Assembly: GCA_947589225.1 (NCBI GenBank)
Contig: CANQBC010000001.1
Coordinates: forward strand, 62,001 to 126,000
Direction: 5' to 3'
Length of the DNA stretch: 64,000 bases
DNA from: an uncultured Oscillospiraceae bacterium
GTDB taxonomy: Bacteria; Bacillota; Clostridia; Oscillospirales; Oscillospiraceae
The translations under genes and the position numbers were made by a program. A model generated the notes under the pieces. That model was given only the letters and a program-made list of their open reading frames with translations, had not been told where the DNA came from and made no database searches. Shown piece after piece: positions 17,417 to 25,634 of this stretch. How positions within the stretch are numbered: position 1 is the stretch's first letter; every line of letters begins with the position of its first letter.

Positions 17417-18891
17417 GGAGAAAGGCAGCTTTTATTGTCCTTGCCATCGTCCTGGCTCTCCTGCTCACCGCCTGCGGCGGCGCGAAGAATAAGGCCGGCG
17501 GCGGGGCGGGGGAAGGCGGATTCCAAGGAGATCCGGCGAATCCCGTTGTTCTGCACATACTTGAAAACGACACCGCCAAGGCCGAGGGGTATCTGCAGGC
17601 GCTCCTGGACGCCTTTAACGAGGCGTACAAGGACAAGGGAATACAGGCGGTGGACGCCAACATGGACGAGTACACCGACCTTGCCATGAACGGCCCCTAC
17701 GGCTACGGGCCGGACGTGCTGTATCAGGCCAACGACCAGCTGATGCGCTACGCCGAGGACCGGCACATACTGCCCATCGAGGCGGAGAAGCTGGACTGCT
17801 ACGCTTCCACCCCGGAATCGGCCTGGGACGCCTTCAAAATGAATTTCGACGGCACCGTCTACACCATGGGCGTTCCCGTGAACATTCAGGAGCCTATGCT
17901 CTTTTACCGCGAGGACATGATGCCGGAGGACTGGCAGACAAAGTGGGACAAGGACGGAAGCGGGATCGCGGACTTCTTTGAAAACTGGTGCGATCTGTAC
18001 GCGTACTCGAAAGAGCTTCACGACGCGGATCCCAACAAGTACGGCTTCATGGTATCCATGAACAACCTCTATCTGGCTTCCCCCTTCATGCTCTCCCACG
18101 GCAATTATATTTTCGGGGAGAAGGACGGGGTGCTGGACGACACGGACATCGGCTTTTCCAAGGGCGACGCCGTGAGCGGCCTCTGGGCTCTCCGTCAGTT
18201 CGCCGGGCAGATGAACGAGGGGTGCATCGACGACACCGTGACCCTCAACCGCTACGAGAAGCTGGCTGACGGGAGCTACTTCTGCGCCGTCTCCACCCCG
18301 GACACCTACTCGCTGTTTCTGAACAACCTGACGAATCGGTACAAGCAGGACGGGCTCAGCGAAGAGGAGGCAAAGGAGAAGGCGGTCGAGAATCTGAAGA
18401 TGGTGGAGGTGCCCGCCAGGATGCCGAAAAGCGGCGATCTCGGCCAGGACAGCTCGTCCATGACGGACGACGACTGGACGGAGACCGTGGTCATGGGCGG
18501 CGTCAACGGCTACGGCATTTCCAGCTACACAAAATACCGGGACGCCTGCGTTGAATTTGTGAATTTCGCCACCTCCTACGATATGCTCAAGCTCCGCGCC
18601 GATACCCTGGGTATCGCCCCCACCCGCAGTGATGTGGCCGCTCAGTGCGGCGACACGGCGGATATCATTTTTAAAAGCCTTGAGATGGGCCGCATCTACC
18701 TGATGCCCTCCATCAAGGCCGTGGATCAGATCTGGGTTCCCTGCCAGACCGTCATGGGGGACGTGGCCAAGGACCCCTTCCGCGAAAAGCAGGGCGAGGC
18801 GCCCAAGTATCCCGGAAAGACCGAACTGCAGGCGGCGCTTGAGTCGATAGACCGGAACATCTACGACGCCATTCACACGCTGGCGGGCTGA
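17413..18891 (+). CDS. Maltodextrin-type extracellular solute-binding lipoprotein
   Basis: A 492-residue family-1 solute-binding protein. Lipobox LLTAC (Cys near 19), Gly/Ala linker, then the two-lobed fold (VLHILENDTAKAEGYLQALL; GPYGYGPDVLYQANDQLMRY; VYTMGVPVNIQEPMLFYRED; VMGGVNGYGISSYTKYRDAC; PSIKAVDQIWVPCQTVMGDV). Longer than E. coli MalE (~370 mature residues), but within the range of clostridial maltodextrin-binding proteins. The ATG at 17413 overlaps the GH13 stop, and MalF follows 15 bases after its stop. The operon suggests maltodextrins as ligand; this is inferred from context and the nearest recognised family. Confidence 0.9.
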   Translation: MRRKAAFIVLAIVLALLLTACGGAKNKAGGGAGEGGFQGDPANPVVLHILENDTAKAEGYLQALLDAFNEAYKDKGIQAVDANMDEYTDLAMNGPYGYGPDVLYQANDQLMRYAEDRHILPIEAEKLDCYASTPESAWDAFKMNFDGTVYTMGVPVNIQEPMLFYREDMMPEDWQTKWDKDGSGIADFFENWCDLYAYSKELHDADPNKYGFMVSMNNLYLASPFMLSHGNYIFGEKDGVLDDTDIGFSKGDAVSGLWALRQFAGQMNEGCIDDTVTLNRYEKLADGSYFCAVSTPDTYSLFLNNLTNRYKQDGLSEEEAKEKAVENLKMVEVPARMPKSGDLGQDSSSMTDDDWTETVVMGGVNGYGISSYTKYRDACVEFVNFATSYDMLKLRADTLGIAPTRSDVAAQCGDTADIIFKSLEMGRIYLMPSIKAVDQIWVPCQTVMGDVAKDPFREKQGEAPKYPGKTELQAALESIDRNIYDAIHTLAG

Positions 18892-18906
18892 GAGGGAGGG
18901 GAGAAC

Positions 18907-20220
18907 ATGGGCAATTCCCTTTTTGTCTCGGCCCTCAAGAGCAGATCGCCCCGGGTCAGGGCCTCCCTGTGCGTCATGGGTCTGGGGCAGCTCCTGTCCC
19001 GCCAGTGGGTGAAGGGGCTGGCGTACCTCTCCGCGCTGGCGGCATTCGTCGCCTACATGGCGTTGACGGGCGCCCGGGATATCGTGGGCTTTTTCACCCT
19101 GGGCACGGTGGAGGCCGACCCGTGGCTGGGAGTCGCGGGCGACGACTCCATTATCATGCTCCTTCGCGGTCTGCTGTGCTATGTCATCATCCTCGCCGTT
19201 GTGGCGCTTTACCGCTCAAATCTCCGGGACATCATGGAGATCGAGCATAACGGCGCCTGGGGCGGGAACGCTCCTGGCTTTATCTCCTCGGTCAAGGGCT
19301 ACATGGACAGGAAATTCTACATCGTGGCTCTGGCCCTCCCCGTGGCGGGGGTGCTGGTGTTCAACGTCATCCCCATCGTCTTTATGATCCTCATCTCCTT
19401 CACAAACTACGGCGGGGACATCGTGCCGCCAAAGCTGGTGGACTGGACGGGGTTTGACAGCTTTCGCAGAGTGCTGAGCCTCTCGGGCATCAAGGAGACC
19501 TTCTTCCGCATCCTCGGCTGGAACGTTGTCTGGGCGCTCCTGTCCACCGCCATCAATTACTTCGGCGGTTTGGCTCTGGCGCTGCTTCTCAACAAAAAGT
19601 GCGTAAAGCGCAAAAAATTCTGGCGCATGTTCCCGATCCTGGCCTACGCCGTGCCCGGATTCATCACCCTCCTGGCCTTCAAGTTTCTCTTTTCCTACGG
19701 CGGGCCCATCAACCATTACATCACCGAGGCGGGACACAGCGCCGTGGGATTCCTGGACATCGACGCCGGAATCAAGGCGCGGATCATCGGCCTTGGGGTC
19801 AACGCCTGGATATCCATTCCCACCTCCATGCTCCTGGCCACAGGCATCCTTTCCAACATGAACATGAACCTCTACGAGGCGGCCAGTATCGACGGGGCGG
19901 GGCCCTGGCAGCAGTTTAAAAAGATTACGCTGCCCTTCGTGGTGTTCTCCACCACCCCGGTGCTCATCACAAACTTCATCGGCAACTTCAACAACTTCGG
20001 AATCTTCTATTTCCTCCGGGGCGGGCTCTATATGGACGGCTACTTCCTGGCCAGCGACACGGATCTTCTTATAAACTGGCTGTACAACCTGTCCATTGAC
20101 AACAATTATTACAGCATCGGCGCGGCGGTGAGCCTCATCATCTTCATCATCACCTCCGCCGTGTCCCTCTCGGTCTATATCCGCTCCAACGCGTACAGGA
20201 AGGAGGATACCTTCAGATGA
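18907..20220 (+). CDS. Maltodextrin ABC transporter permease, MalF type
   Basis: 437 residues. An N-terminal extension carries extra membrane helices (about 20-105, including GLGQLLSRQWVKGLAYLSAL), as in MalF-type subunits, then a six-helix core. The ATPase-docking EAA loop reads YEAASIDGAGPWQQFKKITL (about 323-342). LALLLNKKCVKRKKFWRMFP marks the start of the conserved core. Its stop overlaps the malG start (ATGA). The operon encodes no ATPase, so this transporter probably uses a shared MsmX/MsmK-type ATPase made elsewhere, as in other Gram-positives. Confidence 0.92.
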   Translation: MGNSLFVSALKSRSPRVRASLCVMGLGQLLSRQWVKGLAYLSALAAFVAYMALTGARDIVGFFTLGTVEADPWLGVAGDDSIIMLLRGLLCYVIILAVVALYRSNLRDIMEIEHNGAWGGNAPGFISSVKGYMDRKFYIVALALPVAGVLVFNVIPIVFMILISFTNYGGDIVPPKLVDWTGFDSFRRVLSLSGIKETFFRILGWNVVWALLSTAINYFGGLALALLLNKKCVKRKKFWRMFPILAYAVPGFITLLAFKFLFSYGGPINHYITEAGHSAVGFLDIDAGIKARIIGLGVNAWISIPTSMLLATGILSNMNMNLYEAASIDGAGPWQQFKKITLPFVVFSTTPVLITNFIGNFNNFGIFYFLRGGLYMDGYFLASDTDLLINWLYNLSIDNNYYSIGAAVSLIIFIITSAVSLSVYIRSNAYRKEDTFR

Positions 20221-21044
20221 AATGGAGAAAACACCTTGACTGGCTGCTGACGCATCTGACCCTTGTGATCGTCTGCTTTATATTCTTTTTCCCGGTTCTT
20301 TGGCTGACACTGGCCTCCTTTTCAGCCACCGGCTCCATCTACGACCTGGGCGGCTTTTTCCCCAAATCCTTCAGCCTCGCGGGCTTCAGGAAGCTTTTTG
20401 GGGACACCACCATGTACGACTACCCCAATTGGCTGAAAAACACCCTCTTTGTGGCCGTGGGATCCAGTGTGCTGGGGACGATTCTGGTCATCCTGACCGC
20501 CTACACCATCAGCCGCTTCCAGTTTAAGGCCAGAAAGACGTTGATGAAGTCCACACTGGTGCTGAGCATGTTCCCGTCCTTCATGGGAATGACGGCGGTC
20601 TACCTGCTGATGGTGAACTTCGGCCTTATAAACCGCCTGTGGGCCCTCATACTCATCTACGCCTCGGGAGCGCCCATGGGATATCTGGTGCAGAAGGGAT
20701 ATTTTGACTCCCTAAGCTCGTCGGTCTTTGAGGCGGCGCGGCTGGATGGGGCCAGCAGCTTCCGCGTCTTTCGCTCCATCGCCCTGCCTCTTTCAAAGCC
20801 CATCATCGTCTACACGGCCCTTACCCAGTTTGCATGGCCCTGGAGCGACTTCATCCTCCCGAACCTGCTTCTCAAGAACAAGGACAAGTGGACTGTGGCG
20901 GTGGGACTCATGCACCTGGACGAGACGCAGTTCACGCGTTTTGCGGCGGGCTCCATCTTCATAGCCGTCCCCATTGTGATCCTCTATTTCTGCCTCTCCG
21001 GCTTCCTTGTCACCGGCGTCACCGCCGGGGCCGCCAAGGAATGA
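20217..21044 (+). CDS. Maltodextrin ABC transporter permease, MalG type
   Basis: 275 residues with six membrane segments. The EAA loop FEAARLDGASSFRVFRSIAL (about 171-190) matches MalG. N-terminal IVCFIFFFPVLWLTLASFS and C-terminal AAGSIFIAVPIVILYFCLSG are typical of this subunit. The start overlaps malF by four bases, giving translational coupling. It is the last gene of the operon before a strong terminator at 21114. Confidence 0.93.
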   Translation: MKWRKHLDWLLTHLTLVIVCFIFFFPVLWLTLASFSATGSIYDLGGFFPKSFSLAGFRKLFGDTTMYDYPNWLKNTLFVAVGSSVLGTILVILTAYTISRFQFKARKTLMKSTLVLSMFPSFMGMTAVYLLMVNFGLINRLWALILIYASGAPMGYLVQKGYFDSLSSSVFEAARLDGASSFRVFRSIALPLSKPIIVYTALTQFAWPWSDFILPNLLLKNKDKWTVAVGLMHLDETQFTRFAAGSIFIAVPIVILYFCLSGFLVTGVTAGAAKE

Positions 21045-21095
21045 GCGGCCGGCGACCCTCCGACGGCGCCCACATCCGCGCGGACTCCCTATAAT

Positions 21096-21147
21096 AGTTT
21101 GTCAACGGCTTTTGAAAGGGCCTGGGGCGGCTGCCCCAGGCCCTTTC
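21096..21147 (+). terminator. Terminator of the glucan operon, with repeat-family box upstream
   Basis: A perfect 15-bp stem (GAAAGGGCCTGGGGC, 21114-21128, with 21133-21147) on a GGCT loop, but no T-run after it. The preceding AGTTTGTCAACGG (21097-21109) matches the junction of module H3 in intergenic repeat copy C. This may therefore be a short remnant (F) of the same element next to a terminator. Confidence 0.6.
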
Positions 21148-21202
21148 GCCCGTATATTCCGGTCACGGCCCGCGAAAGACTTTTTTCCGCCGCGACATGC
21201 CG

Positions 21203-21652
21203 TCAGGCCCGGCGGATGACGCCGCAGGCGATCTTTTCCCCCGCGTTTCCGGAGGGCTGAGTCTTGAAGTCGTCCGGGCCGCCGTGTATCACAACGGTCC
21301 TGCCGATAATGTCGCTGACCTTGAACCGGTCTGTAAGGATCTGGCAGTATGCCCTGCCGCCGGCGCTCAGCAGCGGCGGGAGGTCCCCCGCGTGGCGCGG
21401 ATGTCCCGCGGCCTCCGGGTTATAATGGCCGCGTGTATTCGGAAAGCCGCCGCCGCGGCAATCTCCACCCTCGTGGATATGAAAAGCGAAGAAGCCCGTA
21501 TCCGTATCGGGCAGGCCGTTTATATCCGCCGTCACCAACGTCCCCCCGCAGCGCGGAAGGAACCGGACCGTTCCCGTCAGTCCCGGCAGCTTCTCTCCGC
21601 CGCTGATATGGGCAACGGCCGAGGACATGTTGTTTCCCGTCAAGCAAATCAC
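21203..21652 (-). CDS. Cu/Zn superoxide dismutase family protein
   Basis: 149 residues that dismutate superoxide. All metal ligands can be placed: FHIHEGGD (two copper His), GHYNP (bridging His), GHPRHAGD (two zinc His and zinc Asp) and VVIHGGPDD (copper His). The disulfide pair is in GGDC and ACGVI. The C-terminal signature GNAGEKIACGVI is intact. No signal peptide is seen, so it looks cytoplasmic, although most bacterial SodC proteins are exported. The start is uncertain: GTG at 21652 has little room for an SD, and the in-frame ATG eight codons later also lacks a good one. It stands alone, convergent to the glucan operon. Confidence 0.9.
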   Translation of the reverse strand: MICLTGNNMSSAVAHISGGEKLPGLTGTVRFLPRCGGTLVTADINGLPDTDTGFFAFHIHEGGDCRGGGFPNTRGHYNPEAAGHPRHAGDLPPLLSAGGRAYCQILTDRFKVSDIIGRTVVIHGGPDDFKTQPSGNAGEKIACGVIRRA

Positions 21653-21921
21653 CTCAAGATCAGGCTATGCCGCGTCGGGCGTTGATGTGAGACGGCGCGC
21701 CCCTTCCCCTTGCCGCGGACTGGATCCGGTAGGGAAGCGCCCGAGCTAGCCGCTGTCCGGCGTCCCGGCGCCGGACATATCGGGAGATACGCCTCTTTTT
21801 GAGAAAAAGTGCTTGCCAAAGGGGTACGCATGAAATATATTGATTCCATGCGAGATTTGCCCGTAAAATCGGAGTATATAAGTGAAGGGCCTTTCAACTA
21901 TACGCAAAGGAGGCGGCGGAC

Positions 21922-22485
21922 GTGGACGACCGGGATATCGTGGGGCTCCTGTGGGCAAGGCATCCTCACGGCCTTGAGGAGCTTTCAAAAAAATACGGCG
22001 CATACTGCGCCGCCGTTGCCCGGCGTTTTCTGGCGGATGAGTCCGACGTGGAGGAGTGCGTCAACGACGTGTGGATGGCGGCCTGGGGGAGCATACCGCC
22101 CCAGAGGCCGGAAAGGCTGGGTACATACCTCGGCAAGCTGACGCGCCGGCTGTGCCTTACGCGCCTGGAGCGGGATCGCGCCCAAAAGCGGGGCGGCGGA
22201 GAGGCCGCGCTCTCCGTGGAGGAGCTCTCCGAATGTCTGCCGGGCGGCGCCGGGGTGGAAGGCCCGCTTGAGGAGAAGCGGCTTGCGGAGGCCGTCAACG
22301 CGTATCTGAGCACACTTTCGAATACCAAGCGGCGTGTGTTCGTGCTCAGGTACTGGTACGCCGTCCCCGTGCGGGAGATCGCGGCCCGGTTCGGGTTTTC
22401 CGTGACCAGGACCTCGAATATGCTCAGCCGCGTCCGGCGCGGACTGCGGGAGCATCTTGAGAAGGAGGACTTTTTTTATGAGTGA
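21922..22485 (+). CDS. ECF-like RNA polymerase sigma-70 family factor
   Basis: 187 residues. The GTG start at 21922 follows AAAGGAGG. Region 2 reads GLEELSKKYGAYCAAVARRF then ESDVEECVNDVWMAAWGSIP (ECF core-binding and -10 recognition). A poorly conserved linker follows. Region 4 reads RVFVLRYWYAVPVREIAARF with the helix-turn-helix FSVTRTSNMLSRVRRGLREH. It directs polymerase to a small regulon. The downstream gene overlaps it by eight bases and encodes a single-pass membrane protein, the usual arrangement for a sigma factor and its regulator. The 269-base gap upstream shows no gene and no promoter that I can defend. Confidence 0.9.
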   Translation: MDDRDIVGLLWARHPHGLEELSKKYGAYCAAVARRFLADESDVEECVNDVWMAAWGSIPPQRPERLGTYLGKLTRRLCLTRLERDRAQKRGGGEAALSVEELSECLPGGAGVEGPLEEKRLAEAVNAYLSTLSNTKRRVFVLRYWYAVPVREIAARFGFSVTRTSNMLSRVRRGLREHLEKEDFFYE

Positions 22486-23545
22486 TAAACATCCTGTTTT
22501 TTCGGCCCTGACGGATATTGACGACGCCATCCTTCTGGACGCCGAGCGGGCGTGGGCGCGTCCACCCGCGCGCCGGCGCGCCCTTGTCCCTGTACTCGCC
22601 GCGGCGGCGTGCGCGGCGCTCCTGGCGGCGGGGGCGTACGCGGCGGTCAGGGGCCTCCCGGCTGTGAAGAATGACGCCCCGAGCGTAGAGCCGCCGGTAA
22701 ACCATGCCGTTCCGAATCAACAGCTGGGCGCCGAGCCCGCTGTTCCGGACGGCGGGGGCGAGGGAGCCGTCAACAACGCCTTCCCTGTTGAGTTCAACGA
22801 CGTTGGCGCGGCCCCGGCCGGGGATCTGGAGATGATAGCGCTGATGGCGGAGGATCTTCACCCCATGAGCGCGGAGGAGTCCCTTGCTTATTTCGGCCTC
22901 ACCCTCCCCGGGGACGGCCTCATCCCCGGCTTTGCCCTTACAGGCGGCGGGTACGGCGTGTACAGGACGGAGGAGAGGGGCGTATACTACGACGTCAACT
23001 CCTACGTATTCACAAACGGCGGCAAGAGCGTCACCCTGACCCTGCGCACGGTCTTTAAAAATCTGATCCCCGCCCCGGAGTGGGTAAAAAACGGGCCGGA
23101 GAAGATCGACTTTACGGAGATAAACGGCCGGGAGCTGGCGCTTTTCAGGTATGAGGACGGAAACGGAACCGTGTGCGTGTACACGGAATTTGCGCTGGAC
23201 GGCGTGATCTTCGCCGTCACCGCCTGCGGGCTTGAAAACAATGAGCTGGCGCTGGCGCTGGCGAGCGTCCTGCCTCAAACGGATCCCGTCCCGGACCCCC
23301 ACACCGCCGCCGGAGTTGTAACCCATGTGGACAGCCGGACGGAGGACTATTTCGACGGCGCGGAGCACCATCACAGCGAGTATCACGACTACATCACGGT
23401 GGACTGCGGCGGCACGGCCCTGACCGTCTGGCTCCCCGGCGAGGCCGGCGGGTTCAACGTCGGAGACAGCGTTACCGTCACCTACAACGGCGAGCCCGCC
23501 ACGGCCTATAATATCTGGCCGGGACAGCTTGTGAATGTGGAATAA
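22478..23545 (+). CDS. Single-pass membrane protein, probable partner of the sigma factor
   Basis: 355 residues. The ATG at 22478 follows GAAGGAGG inside the sigma-factor gene. An in-frame upstream ATG at 22457 lacks a site. The short N-terminal segment (SALTDIDDAILLDAERAWAR) resembles the cytoplasmic part seen on anti-sigma-like proteins paired with this sigma group. A membrane helix (about 28-50) follows, then a Pro/Gly/Asn linker and an extracellular part of about 270 residues. Its last ~90 residues (VVTHVDSRTEDYF, TVDCGGTALTVWLPG, VGDSVTVTYNGEPA) look like a small beta-barrel. No zinc-finger anti-sigma motif is present. The anti-sigma role is inferred from operon structure only. Confidence 0.7.
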   Translation: MSDKHPVFSALTDIDDAILLDAERAWARPPARRRALVPVLAAAACAALLAAGAYAAVRGLPAVKNDAPSVEPPVNHAVPNQQLGAEPAVPDGGGEGAVNNAFPVEFNDVGAAPAGDLEMIALMAEDLHPMSAEESLAYFGLTLPGDGLIPGFALTGGGYGVYRTEERGVYYDVNSYVFTNGGKSVTLTLRTVFKNLIPAPEWVKNGPEKIDFTEINGRELALFRYEDGNGTVCVYTEFALDGVIFAVTACGLENNELALALASVLPQTDPVPDPHTAAGVVTHVDSRTEDYFDGAEHHHSEYHDYITVDCGGTALTVWLPGEAGGFNVGDSVTVTYNGEPATAYNIWPGQLVNVE

Positions 23546-23602
23546 AGCCGCCCCCGCGCCGTATATCTCTCCCTTGTTCTACCCCAACTATTGACATAGA
23601 GC

Positions 23603-23652
23603 CACAAATATCCCCCCGCCCTTCGCGTCCGCCGGGCAGGGGGATATTTGTG
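23603..23652. terminator. Shared terminator hairpin between convergent genes
   Basis: CACAAATATCCCCC (23603-23616) pairs exactly with GGGGGATATTTGTG (23639-23652), and the inner GCCC/GGGC extends the stem. It separates the plus-strand membrane-protein gene from the minus-strand glycosyltransferase gene. Confidence 0.65.
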
Positions 23653-23685
23653 ATTTGTAAAATGGAACGGAGGCGGCTGCTCCTT

Positions 23686-24798
23686 TCATGCGCGCGCTCC
23701 GACCGTGTCCTCAATAAGGTCGCATATATTGGGCGCGGCGTTTTGAGGGAGGGAGGAGCGCTGTTTCGCAAGCATGCGCTCTCTTACAGGTTCGCTGAGC
23801 AATCTGTCGCAGGCGTCCGCCAGCTGCTTTCTGGGGGACGTGACAGGTATGCACATGCCGCGCTTGGAGAAAAAATCCATGTTCAGGGTCTCACACCCCG
23901 GGATGGGCGTGACGTGAATGAGCGCGGTGCCCAGAACCGCCGCCTCGGTGGAGGACAGCCCGCCGGGCTTTGAGATGAATATGTCGCAGGCGTGCATGTA
24001 GTCCGCGAAGAGGGGCGTGTTGTCAAGGACGGTGCAGCGGGAGGTGTACTTGCGGCGCAGCCTGTCATAGAGGGCCTTGTTGTTTCCGCAGATGACGACG
24101 GCGTGGGCGCCGGCAAAGTTTTCAAGCAACGTCCCCACCGTCTCATCCAGGCTCCCCGCGCCGATGCTTCCGCCGGCCACGAGGATATAGAGCTTGTCCC
24201 GGTCAAGGCCCAGACGGGCCCTGGCCCCATCCCTGTCGCGGCCCGACATGAAAGCGGGGCGAACGGGTATCCCAAGCGGCGCGAGTTTTTCCGGCGGCAG
24301 GCCGCGGGAGAGGAAGTCCTCCGTCAGCGCCGGGGAGGGAGTGATGTACCAGTCGCAGTCCGTCTCCTCGGTGAAGGGTATGCAGGCGTAGTCCGTGGCC
24401 ACAAAGAAGGTGGCGGGCACCTTCATCCCGCGCCTTTTCATGTGGGTCACGATTTCAGCCGGAAAAAGGTGGGGCATCACAATGGCGTCGCAGGGGTGCT
24501 CGTCAAGGTAACGCGCCAGAACGGGCGCCATGCCACGGTTTAAGTGGTATACCGGCGAACGGACAGGCAGTCTCCGGTAGGCGTTCCCAAGCTTATATAC
24601 CGCCCCGAAGGCCCAGGGGGCGCGCTGAGCCAGGGATATGTAGGCGCTGCTGACGGCGGAGGATGTTTTCCGGCTCCTCAGCGTGTACGGATCGAGAAAT
24701 GTGACGTTGTGGCCGCGGGATAAAAGCTCGCACTCCACAGCCCTGCCCGCGGCGTTGTGACCGCCGCCCGTCCCGCAGGAGAGTATCAGCGCATCCAT
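23686..24798 (-). CDS. MGDG-synthase-like glycosyltransferase (diacylglycerol glucosyltransferase family)
   Basis: 370 residues of the GT28/MGDG synthase family, which adds sugar from UDP-sugar to diacylglycerol to make membrane glycolipids and lipoteichoic acid anchors. The N-terminal domain starts with the donor-fold loop LILSCGTGGGHNAAGRAVE and includes DAIVMPHLFPAEIVTHMKRR. The C-terminal domain has ILVAGGSIGAGSLDETV, AVVICGNNKALYDRL and the signature DIFISKPGGLSSTEAAVLGT. The ATG at 24798 lies inside the end of the plsY-like gene (13-base overlap), so the two are co-transcribed and probably coupled. Glycolipid versus other acceptor cannot be settled from sequence; the PlsY neighbour supports membrane lipid synthesis. 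Confidence 0.88.
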   Translation of the reverse strand: MDALILSCGTGGGHNAAGRAVECELLSRGHNVTFLDPYTLRSRKTSSAVSSAYISLAQRAPWAFGAVYKLGNAYRRLPVRSPVYHLNRGMAPVLARYLDEHPCDAIVMPHLFPAEIVTHMKRRGMKVPATFFVATDYACIPFTEETDCDWYITPSPALTEDFLSRGLPPEKLAPLGIPVRPAFMSGRDRDGARARLGLDRDKLYILVAGGSIGAGSLDETVGTLLENFAGAHAVVICGNNKALYDRLRRKYTSRCTVLDNTPLFADYMHACDIFISKPGGLSSTEAAVLGTALIHVTPIPGCETLNMDFFSKRGMCIPVTSPRKQLADACDRLLSEPVRERMLAKQRSSLPQNAAPNICDLIEDTVGARA

Positions 24799-25397
24799 AA
24801 AAGTTTGACCTCAAGCCTCTCTTTCTCTTCGTGCCCCAGATACATGCGCAGGCAAACGATCGCCGCCATGAAAAGAAAGCTCAGATGTACCGTGGGATCG
24901 ATGCGTGCCGGAAGCATCATGGCGCAGGTCATCACGTAGGAGGCGATAGTGCGGTAAAAGTGCGGCGAGATCTTGACCACCACGGAGAGAAAGACAAACA
25001 CCGCCGCGAAAATGAGAACAGGCCTTAGATAGGGGAAAAGCCCCAGAAGCGAACCGAAGGTGACGGCGATGCCCTTGCCGCCGTGAAAGCCGTAGAATAT
25101 GGGCAGCACATGCCCCACCACCGGGGCCGCCAGCACCAGAAAAAGCTCCGGGCCGTGGGCTGATCCACCGGAGCGCAGGAATAAGTATACCGGCACCGCG
25201 CCCTTGGCCAGTTCAAAAATAAGCGTCAATACCCCGCACCAGAAGCCGCCGTAGGTAAAAGCGTTGGCTGTTCCGGGATTCTTGTCGGCGCTCTCCGCGT
25301 AACGCTCCCTCACCCCAAAGAGGTCACCGAACACGTTGGCGTACAGGACGCTGCCGGACAAATACGCAATAAGTATGTACAAGATCGTTTTCCCCAC
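24786..25397 (-). CDS. plsY: Glycerol-3-phosphate acyltransferase, PlsY family
   Basis: 203 residues. PlsY transfers acyl groups from acyl-phosphate to glycerol-3-phosphate at the inner membrane. The three conserved cytoplasmic loops are recognisable: SGSVLYANVFGDLFG, DKNPGTANAFTYGGFWCGVL (usual form G-S-x-N-x-x-R changed, but NPGTANAF kept) and GHVLPIFYGFHGGKGIAVTFG. Five or so membrane segments are visible. The GTG start at 25397 follows GAAGGAGGG. Variation in the first two loops means this could be a divergent paralogue rather than the main PlsY of the cell. Confidence 0.82.
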   Translation of the reverse strand: MGKTILYILIAYLSGSVLYANVFGDLFGVRERYAESADKNPGTANAFTYGGFWCGVLTLIFELAKGAVPVYLFLRSGGSAHGPELFLVLAAPVVGHVLPIFYGFHGGKGIAVTFGSLLGLFPYLRPVLIFAAVFVFLSVVVKISPHFYRTIASYVMTCAMMLPARIDPTVHLSFLFMAAIVCLRMYLGHEEKERLEVKLLWMR

Positions 25398-25634
25398 GAT
25401 CCAGCCCTCCTTCGGAATGAAAATGTATGCCTCCCTTTAAGGCTTTGGCAGGACATCATACGATCATGTTATAGGCGTCCTTGCCGGTTCCGCCCATCGG
25501 GCGGGAGCGAAAAGACGAAGGCTCGAATGTCCCTCCGCTCATAAGGATGTTATAGCACATTTTTCGCGCGGATTCAAGAGCAATATGGCGGATCTGCCAT
25601 TTTCCGCGCGGAATCCCCCACGCCTGATTGCAGC
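25398..25634. other. Intergenic stretch with isolated structured-repeat module
   Basis: The hairpin at 25476-25517 (core GGTTCCGCCC with GGGCGGGAGCGAAA) closely matches the middle hairpin of the third 111-bp unit at 62340-62372. The surrounding sequence is only loosely similar. No gene is seen. Confidence 0.5.
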
